Below are positions 43,723-53,073 of a DNA stretch of 64,000 nt, piece by piece; the stretch's first letter is position 1, and each line of letters opens with the position of its first letter. Position numbers and translations under genes: made by a program. Source of the stretch: Leucobacter ruminantium (lineage in GTDB: Bacteria > Actinomycetota > Actinomycetes > Actinomycetales > Microbacteriaceae); NCBI RefSeq assembly GCF_017565705.1, contig NZ_JAGDYL010000015.1:35316-99315 (forward strand), given 5' to 3'. The notes beneath the pieces are model-generated. The model worked only from the letters and a program-made list of their open reading frames with translations. It was not told the DNA's origin and searched no databases.

Positions 43723-43750
43723 GTCAATACACGCTATCACAGATTGCATA

Positions 43751-43764
43751 ATGTAACTATGTAA
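43751..43764. promoter_or_regulatory. ATGTAA direct repeat upstream of marR
   Basis: ATGTAA-CT-ATGTAA is a direct repeat with 8-bp period, and the inverse half-site TTACAT occurs within the first codons of marR near 43704. These are candidate MarR contacts in an AT-rich promoter region. Confidence 0.4.
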
Positions 43765-43811
43765 ATTGATGCGGGTGAGGGATCGCGACTCAGACCGGGA
43801 GGAACTTGCTA

Positions 43812-43839
43812 TTGACAAGGACGCTTGCTTTTTGCAAGC
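43812..43839 (+). promoter_or_regulatory. promoter and HxlR-type operator of the VOC-HxlR genes
   Basis: TTGACA (43812-43817) is a perfect -35; the matching -10 is weak (CAAGCT, 43835-43840). GCTTGC-TTTTT-GCAAGC (43823-43839) is a perfect inverted repeat between them, a likely operator for the HxlR protein encoded downstream. Confidence 0.6.
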
Positions 43840-43879
43840 TTGATGCCAACGGATCACCATCGAGTCGAAGGAGCCTCCC

Positions 43880-44332
43880 ATGATCTTCGTCAACATCACC
43901 ACCACCGACCTCGAGCGCAGCAAGGCCTTCTACACGGCGCTCGGCTGCGAGATCAACCCGATGTTCACCGATGAGAACGCGGCCTGCGTCGTCTGGGACG
44001 AGAACACCTTCTTCATGGTGCTCACCCACGAGCACTTCAAGCAGTTCACCGACAAGCAGATCGTCGACCCGCACACGAGCGCGCAGATGTCGGTGGCCTT
44101 CACCCGCGACTCGCGCGAGCACGTCGACTCGACCGTCGAGGCGGGCCTCGCCAACGGCGGCAGCGAGGCGGGTACGGCGAAGGACTACGGCTTCATGTAC
44201 CAGCGCAGCCTCAACGACCCCGACGGCAACATCATCGAGTTCACCTACATGGAGCCGCAGGCCGCCGAGCAGGGCCCCGAGGCCTACGTCGACGAGCACG
44301 GCGCCGGCCCGGATCCCGTGCCCGGAAGCTGA
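43880..44332 (+). CDS. VOC (glyoxalase-fold) family protein
   Basis: The 150-residue protein has the vicinal-oxygen-chelate pattern: FVNITTTDLERSKAFYTALG at the start, VVWDENTFFMVLTHEHF, and the C-terminal YQRSLNDPDGNIIEFTYMEPQ with the metal-type Glu. This subgroup is often annotated as glyoxalase or lactoylglutathione-lyase-like with no assigned substrate. ATG 43880 follows AAGGAG. An HxlR regulator gene begins 2 bp after its stop, so they are co-translated. Confidence 0.88.
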   Translation: MIFVNITTTDLERSKAFYTALGCEINPMFTDENAACVVWDENTFFMVLTHEHFKQFTDKQIVDPHTSAQMSVAFTRDSREHVDSTVEAGLANGGSEAGTAKDYGFMYQRSLNDPDGNIIEFTYMEPQAAEQGPEAYVDEHGAGPDPVPGS

Positions 44333-44334
44333 CG

Positions 44335-45018
44335 ATGGCCGCGCGCAGCTACGGCCAGTACTGCGGAGTCACACGGGCCGTCGAGATCATCGGGGAGCGG
44401 TGGGCACTGCTCATCGTCCGCGACCTGCTCGTCGGCCCGCGCCGCTACACCGACCTCAAGCAGGGGCTGCCGCGCATCCCGACCAACGTCCTGAGCACGA
44501 GACTCAAGGAGCTGCAAGAGGGCGGGGTCGTGCGGCGCGCGCCCCTCGCCCGCTGCGGGCTCGTCTACGAGCTCACCCCCTACGGCCGGGCGCTCGAACC
44601 GATCGTGCTGGCGCTCGGCCGCTGGGGCTTCCAGACCATGGGCGATCCCGCGGAGGGCGATGCCGTCACCGCGGACTCGCTCACGATGGCGCTGCGCACC
44701 GCGTTCCGCGAGGAGCGCGCCCGCGACATCGACTTCGAGCTGCACGTCGGAGACGTCGCGCTGCGCGCTCGGGTGAGAGATCGGGCCCTGACCGTCGCGC
44801 AGCTCGCTCCCCCGGCGCCGCCCGTCGGGAGTTCCCTTCCGAGCGGCGACCCCGAGGGCGTCATCGTCGCCGGGCCCGGGATCCGCCGGCTCATCGGCGG
44901 CGAGATCACTGCGGAGGAGGCGGTCGCTCGGGATATCGCGGCCGTCGTGCGCGGCGAGCCAGCGGTGCTGAGCGCGTTCGCGGAGATGTTCCGCATCGAT
45001 CCGCTCCCGGCGCTCTGA
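44335..45018 (+). CDS. HxlR-family regulator with C-terminal SCP2-like domain
   Basis: The 227-residue protein starts with an HxlR winged helix: CGVTRAVEIIGERWALLIVRDLL, PRRYTDLKQGLPRIPTNVLSTRLKEL, GLVYELTPYGRALEPI. Cys9 or so in YCGVTRA is in the place where several HxlR proteins carry a redox-sensing Cys. The last 100 residues resemble a sterol-carrier/ligand-binding domain (FELHVGDVALRARV, LIGGEITAEEA). It lies 2 bp after the VOC gene and probably binds the GCTTGC-N5-GCAAGC site at 43823. Confidence 0.86.
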   Translation: MAARSYGQYCGVTRAVEIIGERWALLIVRDLLVGPRRYTDLKQGLPRIPTNVLSTRLKELQEGGVVRRAPLARCGLVYELTPYGRALEPIVLALGRWGFQTMGDPAEGDAVTADSLTMALRTAFREERARDIDFELHVGDVALRARVRDRALTVAQLAPPAPPVGSSLPSGDPEGVIVAGPGIRRLIGGEITAEEAVARDIAAVVRGEPAVLSAFAEMFRIDPLPAL

Positions 45019-45107
45019 GCCGCACCCCGACCCCGGGCCTCCTCCGCTCCCGGAGCCTGCTCCGCTCCCCGAGCCCGTCGAGGGGAGCAACCGACAAAGG
45101 AGTCATC

Positions 45108-45749
45108 ATGACCGACAACACGACCGCAGGACGCATCGTCATCGACCTCTTCACGACCCTCGACGGCGTCGCCCAGGCGCCCGGAGGCCCAGAGGAAGAC
45201 CCGAGCGATAACTTCCGCTTCGGGGGCTGGCAGGCTCCGCACCCGGATGACATGGTCGGCCGCTCCGTGATGGAGGGCATCAGGAGCATGGACGCCCTGC
45301 TGCTCGGCCGACGCACCTACGACATCTTCGCGGCCTACTGGCCGGAGCAGGACGTCGAGATCGGGCGCATCTTCGATGCGATCCCTAAGTACGTCGCCTC
45401 GCGCGACCCGGGGCTCGCACCGCAGTGGACCGGCACGACGCGCATCGGCGACTCCCTCGCCGACGAGGTCGCGCGCCTGCGCGAGCGGCACCGCGAGGTG
45501 CACGTGATCGGCAGCCTGGATCTGGTGCAGACGCTCCTCGCGGAACGCCTGTTCGATGAGCTGAAGCTCTGGGTCTACCCGATCGTGCTCGGCACGGGCA
45601 AGAAGGTCTTCCCCGACGGCGCCGCGCCCGCGAACCTCCGCCTCATCGACCCGCCCGTCTCAGGCAGCGCCGGAGCGGTGCTGCTGCGCTACGCGCCGGA
45701 GCCGGGGATCCCCGAGACCGGCACGATGGATGCGGATCCCGAGGCCTGA
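45108..45749 (+). CDS. RibD C-terminal/dihydrofolate-reductase-fold family protein
   Basis: A 213-residue reductase-fold protein: RIVIDLFTTLDGVAQAPGG, DALLLGRRTYDIFAAYWP, YVASRDPGL, VHVIGSLDLVQTLL, LDELKLWVYPIVLGTGKKVF (given in the common RibD pattern). Proteins of this group bind NADPH but are mostly without known substrate. AAAGGAG precedes the ATG at 7 nt. It follows the HxlR gene by 89 bp and ends at a strong terminator, so it may belong to the same transcript. Confidence 0.87.
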   Translation: MTDNTTAGRIVIDLFTTLDGVAQAPGGPEEDPSDNFRFGGWQAPHPDDMVGRSVMEGIRSMDALLLGRRTYDIFAAYWPEQDVEIGRIFDAIPKYVASRDPGLAPQWTGTTRIGDSLADEVARLRERHREVHVIGSLDLVQTLLAERLFDELKLWVYPIVLGTGKKVFPDGAAPANLRLIDPPVSGSAGAVLLRYAPEPGIPETGTMDADPEA

Positions 45750-45786
45750 TTCCGCGAACCCGTCGGCTCCGGCCCGGGGGACGGCG

Positions 45787-45823
45787 AAGGCCCCGATCCC
45801 TCGCGATGAGGGATCGGGGCCTT
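45787..45823. terminator. strong terminator with GAGGGATC arms
   Basis: AAGGCCCCGATCCCTC (45787-45802) and GAGGGATCGGGGCCTT (45808-45823) are perfectly complementary with loop GCGAT. It lies between convergent genes. Confidence 0.9.
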
Positions 45824-45847
45824 GCGCCGTCTCCGAGCTCCGGTCGG

Positions 45848-47239
45848 CTACGCGCCCGTGTAGTAGCCGTCGGCGACCGTGAGCGCCTCGTCGATGATGT
45901 CGAGGCCCTTGATCAGGTCCTCCTCGCTCGTGATGAGCGGCGGCGCGATCTGCATGCGGTTGAAGTGCACGAACGGGAACAGGCCCGCGTTCTTGCACGC
46001 GGCGACCACCGCGTTCATCGGCGCGGCGGCCTCGCCCGCGGCGTTGTAGGGCACGAGGGGCTCGCGGGTCTCGCGATCGAGCACGAGCTCCATCGCCCAG
46101 AACAGGCCGCGACCGCGCACCTCGCCGACCGAGGGGTGCTTCTCCGCCATCTCGCGCAGGCGGGGCTCGACCACGCGCTCGCCGAGGTCGCGCACGCGCT
46201 CGAGGATCTTCTCGTCCTCGAAGATGTCGAAGGTCGCGACGCCGGCCGCGCACGCCAGCGGGTGGCCCGAATAGGTGAGCCCGCCCGGGAACGCCCGGTC
46301 GCCGAAGGTGTCGTGGATCGCCTCGGAGATGACCACGCCGCCGAGGGGCACGTAGCCCGAGTTGACGCCCTTCGCGAAGGTCACGAGATCGGGCGTCACG
46401 TCGAACGCCTGGTACGCGAACCACTCGCCGATGCGGCCGAAACCGACCATGACCTCGTCGCAGATCATCAGGATGCCGTACTTGTCGCACAGTGCGCGCA
46501 CGCCCGCGAGGTAGCCGGGGGTCGGCACGAGCACGCCGTTGGTGCCGGTGACGGTCTCGAGGATGATCGCGGCGATCGTGTCGGGCCCCTCGAGCTGGAT
46601 CGTGTGCTCGAGGTGCGCGAGCGCGCGCTCGGTCTCCTGCTCGGGGGTCTCGGAGAAGAACTCCGAGCGGTACTGGTACGGGCCGAAGAAGTGCACCACA
46701 TTCGCGTCGAGCACGCCGTTGGCCCAGCGGCGCGGGTCGCCCGTCATGGTGATCGCGGTGGCGGTCGAGCCGTGGTACGAGCGGTAGCGCGCCAGCACCT
46801 TCTGGCGGCCGGTGTGGTGGCGGGCCATGCGGATCGCGTACTCGTTGGCGTCTGCGCCGCCGTTGGTGAAGAACACCGAGCGGGCACCCTCGAAGGAGTG
46901 CTCGACGATGCGCTTGGCGAGCTCGCCGCGCACGTCGTTCGCGATGGAGGGCTGGATGGTCGCGAGGCGGCCGGCCTGCTCCTGGATCGCCTTGACGAGG
47001 CCGGGGTGCTGGTGCCCCAGGTTCAGGTTCACGAGCTGCGACGAGAAGTCGAGGTACTCGTTGCCGTCGTAGTCCCAGAACCGCGCGCCCTCGCCCTTGG
47101 AAATCGGCAGCGGATCGATCTTGTTCTGCGCCGACCAGGAGTGGAAGACGTACTGGCGGTCGTTGGCGCGCACCTCGCGCTGAGCCTCGGTGTCGCCGAA
47201 GCTCTGCTCGGCGCCGTTCAGGTCGATGTAATCAGACAT
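45848..47239 (-). CDS. class III (omega) aminotransferase
   Basis: The 463-residue PLP enzyme has class III motifs: VFHSWSAQNKIDPLPI, FLDFSSQLVNLNLGHQHP-type region (LVNLNLGHQHP), FFTNGGADANEYAIRMAR, SYHGSTATAITMTGD, LICDEVMVGFGRIG-like ICDEVMVGFGR, and the PLP lysine in VTFAKGVNSGY near residue 290. The close match to omega-amino acid:pyruvate transaminases and the adjacent CoA-acylating semialdehyde dehydrogenase suggest beta-alanine or a related omega-amino acid as substrate, giving malonate semialdehyde. The start has GAGAG upstream. A 16-bp hairpin separates it from mmsA. Confidence 0.9.
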   Translation of the reverse strand: MSDYIDLNGAEQSFGDTEAQREVRANDRQYVFHSWSAQNKIDPLPISKGEGARFWDYDGNEYLDFSSQLVNLNLGHQHPGLVKAIQEQAGRLATIQPSIANDVRGELAKRIVEHSFEGARSVFFTNGGADANEYAIRMARHHTGRQKVLARYRSYHGSTATAITMTGDPRRWANGVLDANVVHFFGPYQYRSEFFSETPEQETERALAHLEHTIQLEGPDTIAAIILETVTGTNGVLVPTPGYLAGVRALCDKYGILMICDEVMVGFGRIGEWFAYQAFDVTPDLVTFAKGVNSGYVPLGGVVISEAIHDTFGDRAFPGGLTYSGHPLACAAGVATFDIFEDEKILERVRDLGERVVEPRLREMAEKHPSVGEVRGRGLFWAMELVLDRETREPLVPYNAAGEAAAPMNAVVAACKNAGLFPFVHFNRMQIAPPLITSEEDLIKGLDIIDEALTVADGYYTGA

Positions 47240-47284
47240 GCTCTCAATTCTTTTCTTCGTGGGCCGATCGGTCGTCCTGCGCGA

Positions 47285-47327
47285 AATCGCAGGATCCCTC
47301 ATCTCGTGCGAGAGGGACCCTGCGATT
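47285..47327. terminator. hairpin between mmsA and the aminotransferase gene
   Basis: AATCGCAGGATCCCTC (47285-47300) pairs with GAGGGACCCTGCGATT (47312-47327) with one mismatch. Both genes read the same way, so it may reduce or end transcription between them. It again contains a GATCCCTC arm. Confidence 0.7.
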
Positions 47328-47365
47328 CCGTTGGCTGCGCCTGGGCGCAGGATGACGCTATCGCA

Positions 47366-48850
<1,485 letters not shown>

Positions 48851-49021
48851 GTGATCTCTCTCCTCTGAATCGTGTGCTGCGCTGGGGCGTTGCGGGAGCC
48901 ACACCCCGGCGCCTGTTGCGCCGGGCAGTGTGTTCGATGTCTCACCGCCGTAGATCTCAAGTGTGTCAGCGCGACTGGAGCAAAGCGACCGTCAATCCTT
49001 CTGCTATTTGCCCGAGACCCA

Positions 49022-49027
49022 TACACT
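49022..49027 (+). promoter_or_regulatory. leaderless -10 element for pucR
   Basis: TACACT lies 8 nt before the ATG at 49036, with no Shine-Dalgarno between. The 185-bp divergent spacer to mmsA shows no other strong motif. Confidence 0.45.
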
Positions 49028-49035
49028 TTGTCTAC

Positions 49036-50775
49036 ATGACGACCGAGTCCCCGGAATCCGCCACGATCGCCGTCTCCGAGGCGCTCGCCCTGCCCGAGCT
49101 CGCGGCGGGCGCGCCCGAGGTGCTCGTGGGCGCCGAGCACCTCGACCGGCGCCTGCGCTGGGCGCACGTCGTCGCGGGGACCGGGGCCGCTCCCCTGCTC
49201 GACGGGGGCGAGCTGCTGCTGACCACGGGCGCCGGCTGGCCGACAGAGCCGGAGGCGCTCGCCGAACTCGCGCGCGGCCTGGTCGCGACGAACCCCGCGG
49301 CCTTCGTGTTCGAGCTCGGCGACACCTTCCCGGAGGCCCCCGCCCCGCTGCGGCGCGCGTGCGAGGCGGCGGGGGTGCCGCTCGTCGCACTGCACCGCGA
49401 GGTGCGGTTCGTGCAGATCACCCAGCGCATCCACCAGCGCCTGCTCGCGGCCCAGAGCGAGGCCCTGGTGGCCCGCTCCGAGGTGCACGCGATGCTGACC
49501 GAACTCGGGCTCAACCGCAGCCCGGTCGACTACGTCGTCGAGCGCCTCTCCGAGACCATCGGCGCACCGGTGGTGCTCGAGGATTCGGCGGGCAACGTCG
49601 TCGCGTGGTCCGGCGCCTCGGGCTCTTCGGGCACCTCGGACGAAGCGGCAGGAGGCGATGGGTCCGGTGCGGGGGTCGGTACGGCCGGACCCCTCGCGCT
49701 CAGCGCATGGGTGAGCGACGGCCGCGAGGATCCCCCGGCCCCGGGATGGGACCGCGTCGCCGTCGAGGCGCAGGGCCGCCGGTGGGGAGCACTCACCGCG
49801 CTGCCCGGCCCGCCGCACCCCGCGGGGCGGCGCACCGTGCTGGAGCTCGGGGCATTCGCTCTCGCGCTCGGCAGGCTCGCCGACCCCGACGGCACGCAAT
49901 GGCTGCGACTCAGCTCGAAGCACCTCTTCGACGTGCTGCTCGGAGGCCGGTTCCGCCGCGACGAGGAGCTCGCCGTGCAGCTGTCGGCCTACGGTCTCCC
50001 CATCGAGGGACGGGTCGTGCTCGGCGCGGTGCTGAGCAGCCGGGGCGAGTTCGGCGCGCACGAGTCGCTCGAGCGGGCCATCCTCGAGACCGCGCTCCGC
50101 CGCACGGTCGCACCCGAGGGCAGGGTGATCCTCGCCCCCGAGCAGACGCTCGACGTCGAGCGCGAGCCGGGCCGGGCGCCCGCGCTGCTCGCCCTGCTCT
50201 CCTTCCCCGCGGGGGACGCGCGGGTGAGCCAGCCCGGATCCCCCGACATCGCGCACCCTCTGGCGGTGCGCCTCTCGCGCGAGCTCGACATGCTGCTGCC
50301 GTCGACCACGCCACCGGGCTGGCGGGCCCACCTCTCCCTCGGCGCGGCCGGGCACGGCCTGCGATCCCTCATCACATCGCTCGAGCGGGTGCGCGCGGCC
50401 GGCACGCTCCGACCGGTCGCGGGCGTCGGCCGGGTCACCGTGCAGCAGGCGGAGCGGCAGGCGCTCGCCTACCTCGTGCGCGGGCTGTCGGCGACGCCCG
50501 AGATGCAGGAGTTCGTGAGCGCGACGCTCGCCCCGCTGGTCGAGCACGACGAGGGCGCAGGGCCCGGGCACAGCGGCGACCTGCTGCGGGTGCTCAGCAC
50601 CTATCTCGCGCACCCGACGAACCGATCCCTCGCAGCGCAGCGCGCACGGCTGTCGCGCTCGGTGTTCTATCAGCGCCTCGCGCTCATCGAGGAGCTGCTG
50701 GGGGTCGATCTCACCGACGGCGACGTCATCGCCACACTCGCGGTCGCGCTCCTCGCCCGCCGGCCGACGGACTGA
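49036..50775 (+). CDS. PucR-family transcriptional regulator
   Basis: The 579-residue regulator has an N-terminal PucR ligand-binding domain (LVGAEHLDRRLRWAHV, LLDGGELLLTTGAGWP), a GGDEF-like middle, and a C-terminal PucR helix-turn-helix (RVLSTYLAHPTNRSLAAQRARLSRSVFYQRLALIEELLGVDL, seen as NRSLAAQRARLSRSVFYQRL). Such regulators control purine, GABA or beta-alanine use. It is divergent from mmsA, which fits control of that catabolic pair. The likely start is the ATG at 49036, although the frame is open from 48874. Confidence 0.92.
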   Translation: MTTESPESATIAVSEALALPELAAGAPEVLVGAEHLDRRLRWAHVVAGTGAAPLLDGGELLLTTGAGWPTEPEALAELARGLVATNPAAFVFELGDTFPEAPAPLRRACEAAGVPLVALHREVRFVQITQRIHQRLLAAQSEALVARSEVHAMLTELGLNRSPVDYVVERLSETIGAPVVLEDSAGNVVAWSGASGSSGTSDEAAGGDGSGAGVGTAGPLALSAWVSDGREDPPAPGWDRVAVEAQGRRWGALTALPGPPHPAGRRTVLELGAFALALGRLADPDGTQWLRLSSKHLFDVLLGGRFRRDEELAVQLSAYGLPIEGRVVLGAVLSSRGEFGAHESLERAILETALRRTVAPEGRVILAPEQTLDVEREPGRAPALLALLSFPAGDARVSQPGSPDIAHPLAVRLSRELDMLLPSTTPPGWRAHLSLGAAGHGLRSLITSLERVRAAGTLRPVAGVGRVTVQQAERQALAYLVRGLSATPEMQEFVSATLAPLVEHDEGAGPGHSGDLLRVLSTYLAHPTNRSLAAQRARLSRSVFYQRLALIEELLGVDLTDGDVIATLAVALLARRPTD

Positions 50776-50814
50776 GACTCAACGGGCCTAGGCGGCAGCG
50801 GCTCGGCGAGGGTT

Positions 50815-51459
50815 CTACTCCCAGAGGCTCTGGTAAGGGTGCCCCAGCTCGATCACGAGCCGGCGCAGCGCGGGCAGCGACAGCCCGATCACGCAGCTGG
50901 GGGCGCCCTCGATGCGCTCGATGAAGGCGCCGGCGAGCCCGTCGATCGCAAAGCCGCCCGCGAGCTCCAGCGGCTCGCCCGTCGCGACGTAGGCGGCGAG
51001 CTCGTCGTCGGGGATGTCGGCGGCGAGGGTCACGCGCGCGGTGTCGACCGCGCCGGCCGCGCCGCGCACCTCACCGCCCGTGCAGTCGACGAGCCAGTGC
51101 CCCGAGTGCAGCACCCCCGTCTCGCCGCGGTGCCGCTTCGAGCGCTCGAGCGCCACCTCCGGCAGGTGCGGTTTGCCCAGGATCTCGCCGCCGAGCAGGA
51201 ACATCGAGTCTCCGCCCAGCACGAGCCCGTCGATCTCGCCCGTGCCATCCGGGCCGTGGCGGCGCACCACATCCTCGGCTTTGAGACGGCCGAGGTACTC
51301 GGTGAGCTCGGGGGCGGTGAGGGATCGCCCGAGCTCCGCCTCCCGCGCCGCGACCTCGGCCTCCTCGTCGACCTCGGGCGAGAAGCAGATCGGCTCGATG
51401 CCCGCACCGCGCAGCACGGAGAGGCGGGCGGGGGAGGTGGAGGCGAGGTACAGGCGCAT
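50815..51459 (-). CDS. maf: Maf-like nucleoside-triphosphate pyrophosphatase
   Basis: The 214-residue protein hydrolyses non-canonical or pyrimidine nucleoside triphosphates to monophosphates. Maf marks are LYLASTSPARLSVLRGAGI (the S-R loop has A in place of R), LVLGGDSMFLLGGEILGKP with the catalytic Asp, RGETGVLHSGH, and the C-terminal IEGAPSCVIGLSLPALRRL. Length is typical. It follows the OhrR-like gene by 9 bp on the same strand, though the two functions have no known link. Confidence 0.92.
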   Translation of the reverse strand: MRLYLASTSPARLSVLRGAGIEPICFSPEVDEEAEVAAREAELGRSLTAPELTEYLGRLKAEDVVRRHGPDGTGEIDGLVLGGDSMFLLGGEILGKPHLPEVALERSKRHRGETGVLHSGHWLVDCTGGEVRGAAGAVDTARVTLAADIPDDELAAYVATGEPLELAGGFAIDGLAGAFIERIEGAPSCVIGLSLPALRRLVIELGHPYQSLWE

Positions 51460-51468
51460 GCTCCCAGC

Positions 51469-52023
51469 CTATTCGGCCGCTGCGCCGTCGTTCGGGCGTG
51501 GGAGCTCGTTCGGATCGGAGCGCCCGAATCGATCCGAACGAGCTGCCCGATCCGAATGAGGGATCGCATCGGGAACGGCCGGGCCGTGGTCGACGGCCTC
51601 GATCACGGCGGTGAGCTCGTCGCGGAGCGCCATCAGCCGTTCGACCGGCAATCCCAGGCGCTCGATCACGGCCGGAGGCACCGCGAGGGCTTCCTCGCGG
51701 AGCGCCGTTCCCGCCGCTGTCGGCGCGAGCGTGAAGGTGCGTTCGTCGCCTTCCACGGCGGCGCGCTCGATGAGGCCGTACTGCTCCATGCGCTTCACGA
51801 TCGGAGAGAGCGTCGCGGGGTCCATGCGGAGCATCTCGGACAGCTGCCGGAAGCGCAGCGGCGCGTCTCCCCAGAGCGCGAGCATCACGAGGTACTGGGG
51901 GTGCGTGAGGCCGAGGGGTTCGAGGATCGAGCGGTAGATCCCGATCACGCTGCGGCTGGCCACAGCGAGTGCGAAGCACACCTGCCTGTCGAGCTCGAGC
52001 AGATCGTCCGGTGTCTCTTCCAC
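51469..52023 (-). CDS. OhrR-like MarR-family regulator
   Basis: The 184-residue protein resembles organic-hydroperoxide sensors: LDRQVCFALAVASRSV, with Cys16 where OhrR carries its peroxide-sensing Cys, then LGLTHPQYLVMLALWGD and the winged helix LSEMLRMDPATLSPIVKRMEQYGLIER. The last 30 residues, from about AIPHSD onward, are coded by a dispersed 65-bp repeat (51503-51567), so the original protein was probably shorter. No ohr gene is adjacent. Sensor function is inferred from the Cys position. The start is GTG 52023; an inverted repeat lies just upstream. Confidence 0.85.
   Translation of the reverse strand: MEETPDDLLELDRQVCFALAVASRSVIGIYRSILEPLGLTHPQYLVMLALWGDAPLRFRQLSEMLRMDPATLSPIVKRMEQYGLIERAAVEGDERTFTLAPTAAGTALREEALAVPPAVIERLGLPVERLMALRDELTAVIEAVDHGPAVPDAIPHSDRAARSDRFGRSDPNELPRPNDGAAAE
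51503..51567. repeat. 65-bp dispersed repeat, copy A
   Basis: Ungapped comparison with 55350-55414 gives about 9 differences in 65 bases. Core words are TTCGGATC, CGATCCGAACGA and GATCCGAATGAGGGATCGC. In this copy it forms the 3' end of the OhrR-like gene. Confidence 0.85.
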
Positions 52024-52050
52024 TCTCCCACCCTACCTCGTTCGTGCATT

Positions 52051-52074
52051 AACGAAACGTGTTACGCTTTCGTT
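52051..52074. promoter_or_regulatory. inverted repeat in the OhrR/zinc-ribbon divergent spacer
   Basis: AACGAAA (52051-52057) and TTTCGTT (52068-52074) flank a 10-bp centre that contains TACGCT (52063-52068), a -10 placed 7 nt before the GTG at 52076. An OhrR-like repressor could bind here and control both genes. Confidence 0.55.
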
Positions 52075-52075
52075 C

Positions 52076-52357
52076 GTGGGCAAACAAAAACGAGCGAAGC
52101 GTCACCTGTGGCACAAGACCCCCTACGACGGGGTCCCCGGCGTCTACGCCGCGATCCAGCGGTTCCTCTATCAGTTCGAGGGCCCGGCGCAGCTCGGCGA
52201 CCGCGACGAGCCGGCCTACGTGGCGCCCGCCGATCCGAAGTGCCCGGTCTGCGCGCAGTCGCTGCAGCTCCACCGCTTCGATCGCGGCGGCCCGGGCAAG
52301 CCGACGCACATGAGGTGCCCGAGCGCACCCGAGCCGCTCAGGGAGTGCGGCGCCTGA
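52076..52357 (+). CDS. small CxxC protein, zinc-ribbon-like
   Basis: A 93-residue protein with a basic N-terminus (GKQKRAKRHLWH) and a C-terminal CPVCAQSLQLHRF plus MRCP, which could form a four-ligand zinc knuckle with Cys and His. No family name comes to mind. The GTG start has no ribosome site but a TACGCT -10 lies 7 nt upstream, so it is probably leaderless. It is divergent from the OhrR-like gene, and its last 20 bp overlap the convergent ABC permease. A nucleic-acid or redox role is possible but not shown. Confidence 0.75.
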   Translation: MGKQKRAKRHLWHKTPYDGVPGVYAAIQRFLYQFEGPAQLGDRDEPAYVAPADPKCPVCAQSLQLHRFDRGGPGKPTHMRCPSAPEPLRECGA

Positions 52358-53073
52358 GCGTCGCTGCGGCGAGCGCGAGCGCGACGAGCGAGACCCCGAC
52401 GATCACGACGAGCGGCCGCCAGAGATCCCACCCCTCCTCGCCGACGGTGACCGCGTTCACCGCGTCGACCGCATAGCTCAGCGGCAGCCAGTCGGAGACG
52501 ACCTGCAGCGCTTCGGGCATTCGATCCCTCGGCATCAGCAGCCCGCCCACCAGGATCTGAGGGATCACCACGAGCGGCATGAACTGCACCGCCTGGAACT
52601 CGGTGCGCGCGAACGCGCTCGCGAGCAGACCCAGCGCCGTGCCGAGCAGGGCGTCGCAGACGGCGACGAGGCCGAGCCGCCACACGGCGCCGTCGACCGA
52701 GAGCCCGCACACGAGCACCGCGTAGCTCACGGTGATCGCTGCCTGCGCGACGGCGACGAGCCCGAAGGCGAGCGCGTACCCGACGATGAAGTCGGCCTTG
52801 CCGAGCGGGGTGGTCATGAGGCGCTCGAGGGTGCCCGATCGGCGCTCGCGCAGCGTCGTCACCGACGTCACGACGAACATGAGGATGAACGGGAAGAGCG
52901 CGAGGATCGGCCCGCCCAGTTGGTCGAACACGCCGTCCTGCTCGCTGAAGAGCCACGAGAACAGGCCGACGAGCAGAGCGGGGGGCGACGAGCAGCAGCA
53001 CGACCGAACGCGGGTCGTGGGCGAGCTGTCGCAGCACGCGCCCCGCGACGGCGAGCGTGCGGATCGGGCTCAT
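52338..53073 (-). pseudogene. ABC-2 type permease gene with a frameshift
   Basis: The first 30 codons (MSPIRTLAVAGRVLRQL, HDPRSVVLLLVAP) and the rest (GVFDQLGGPILALFPFILMFVV, LRERRSGTLERL, LLASAFARTEFQAVQFMPLVVIPQIL) are in different frames. They rejoin if one base is dropped from the run of six G at 52980-52985 (plus strand), giving a typical permease of about 245 residues with six helices. So it is either inactivated, a slippage site, or a sequencing error in a homopolymer. The start ATG overlaps the ATPase stop codon by 4 bp (ATGA). The encoded exporter would work with the ATPase upstream. Confidence 0.8.
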
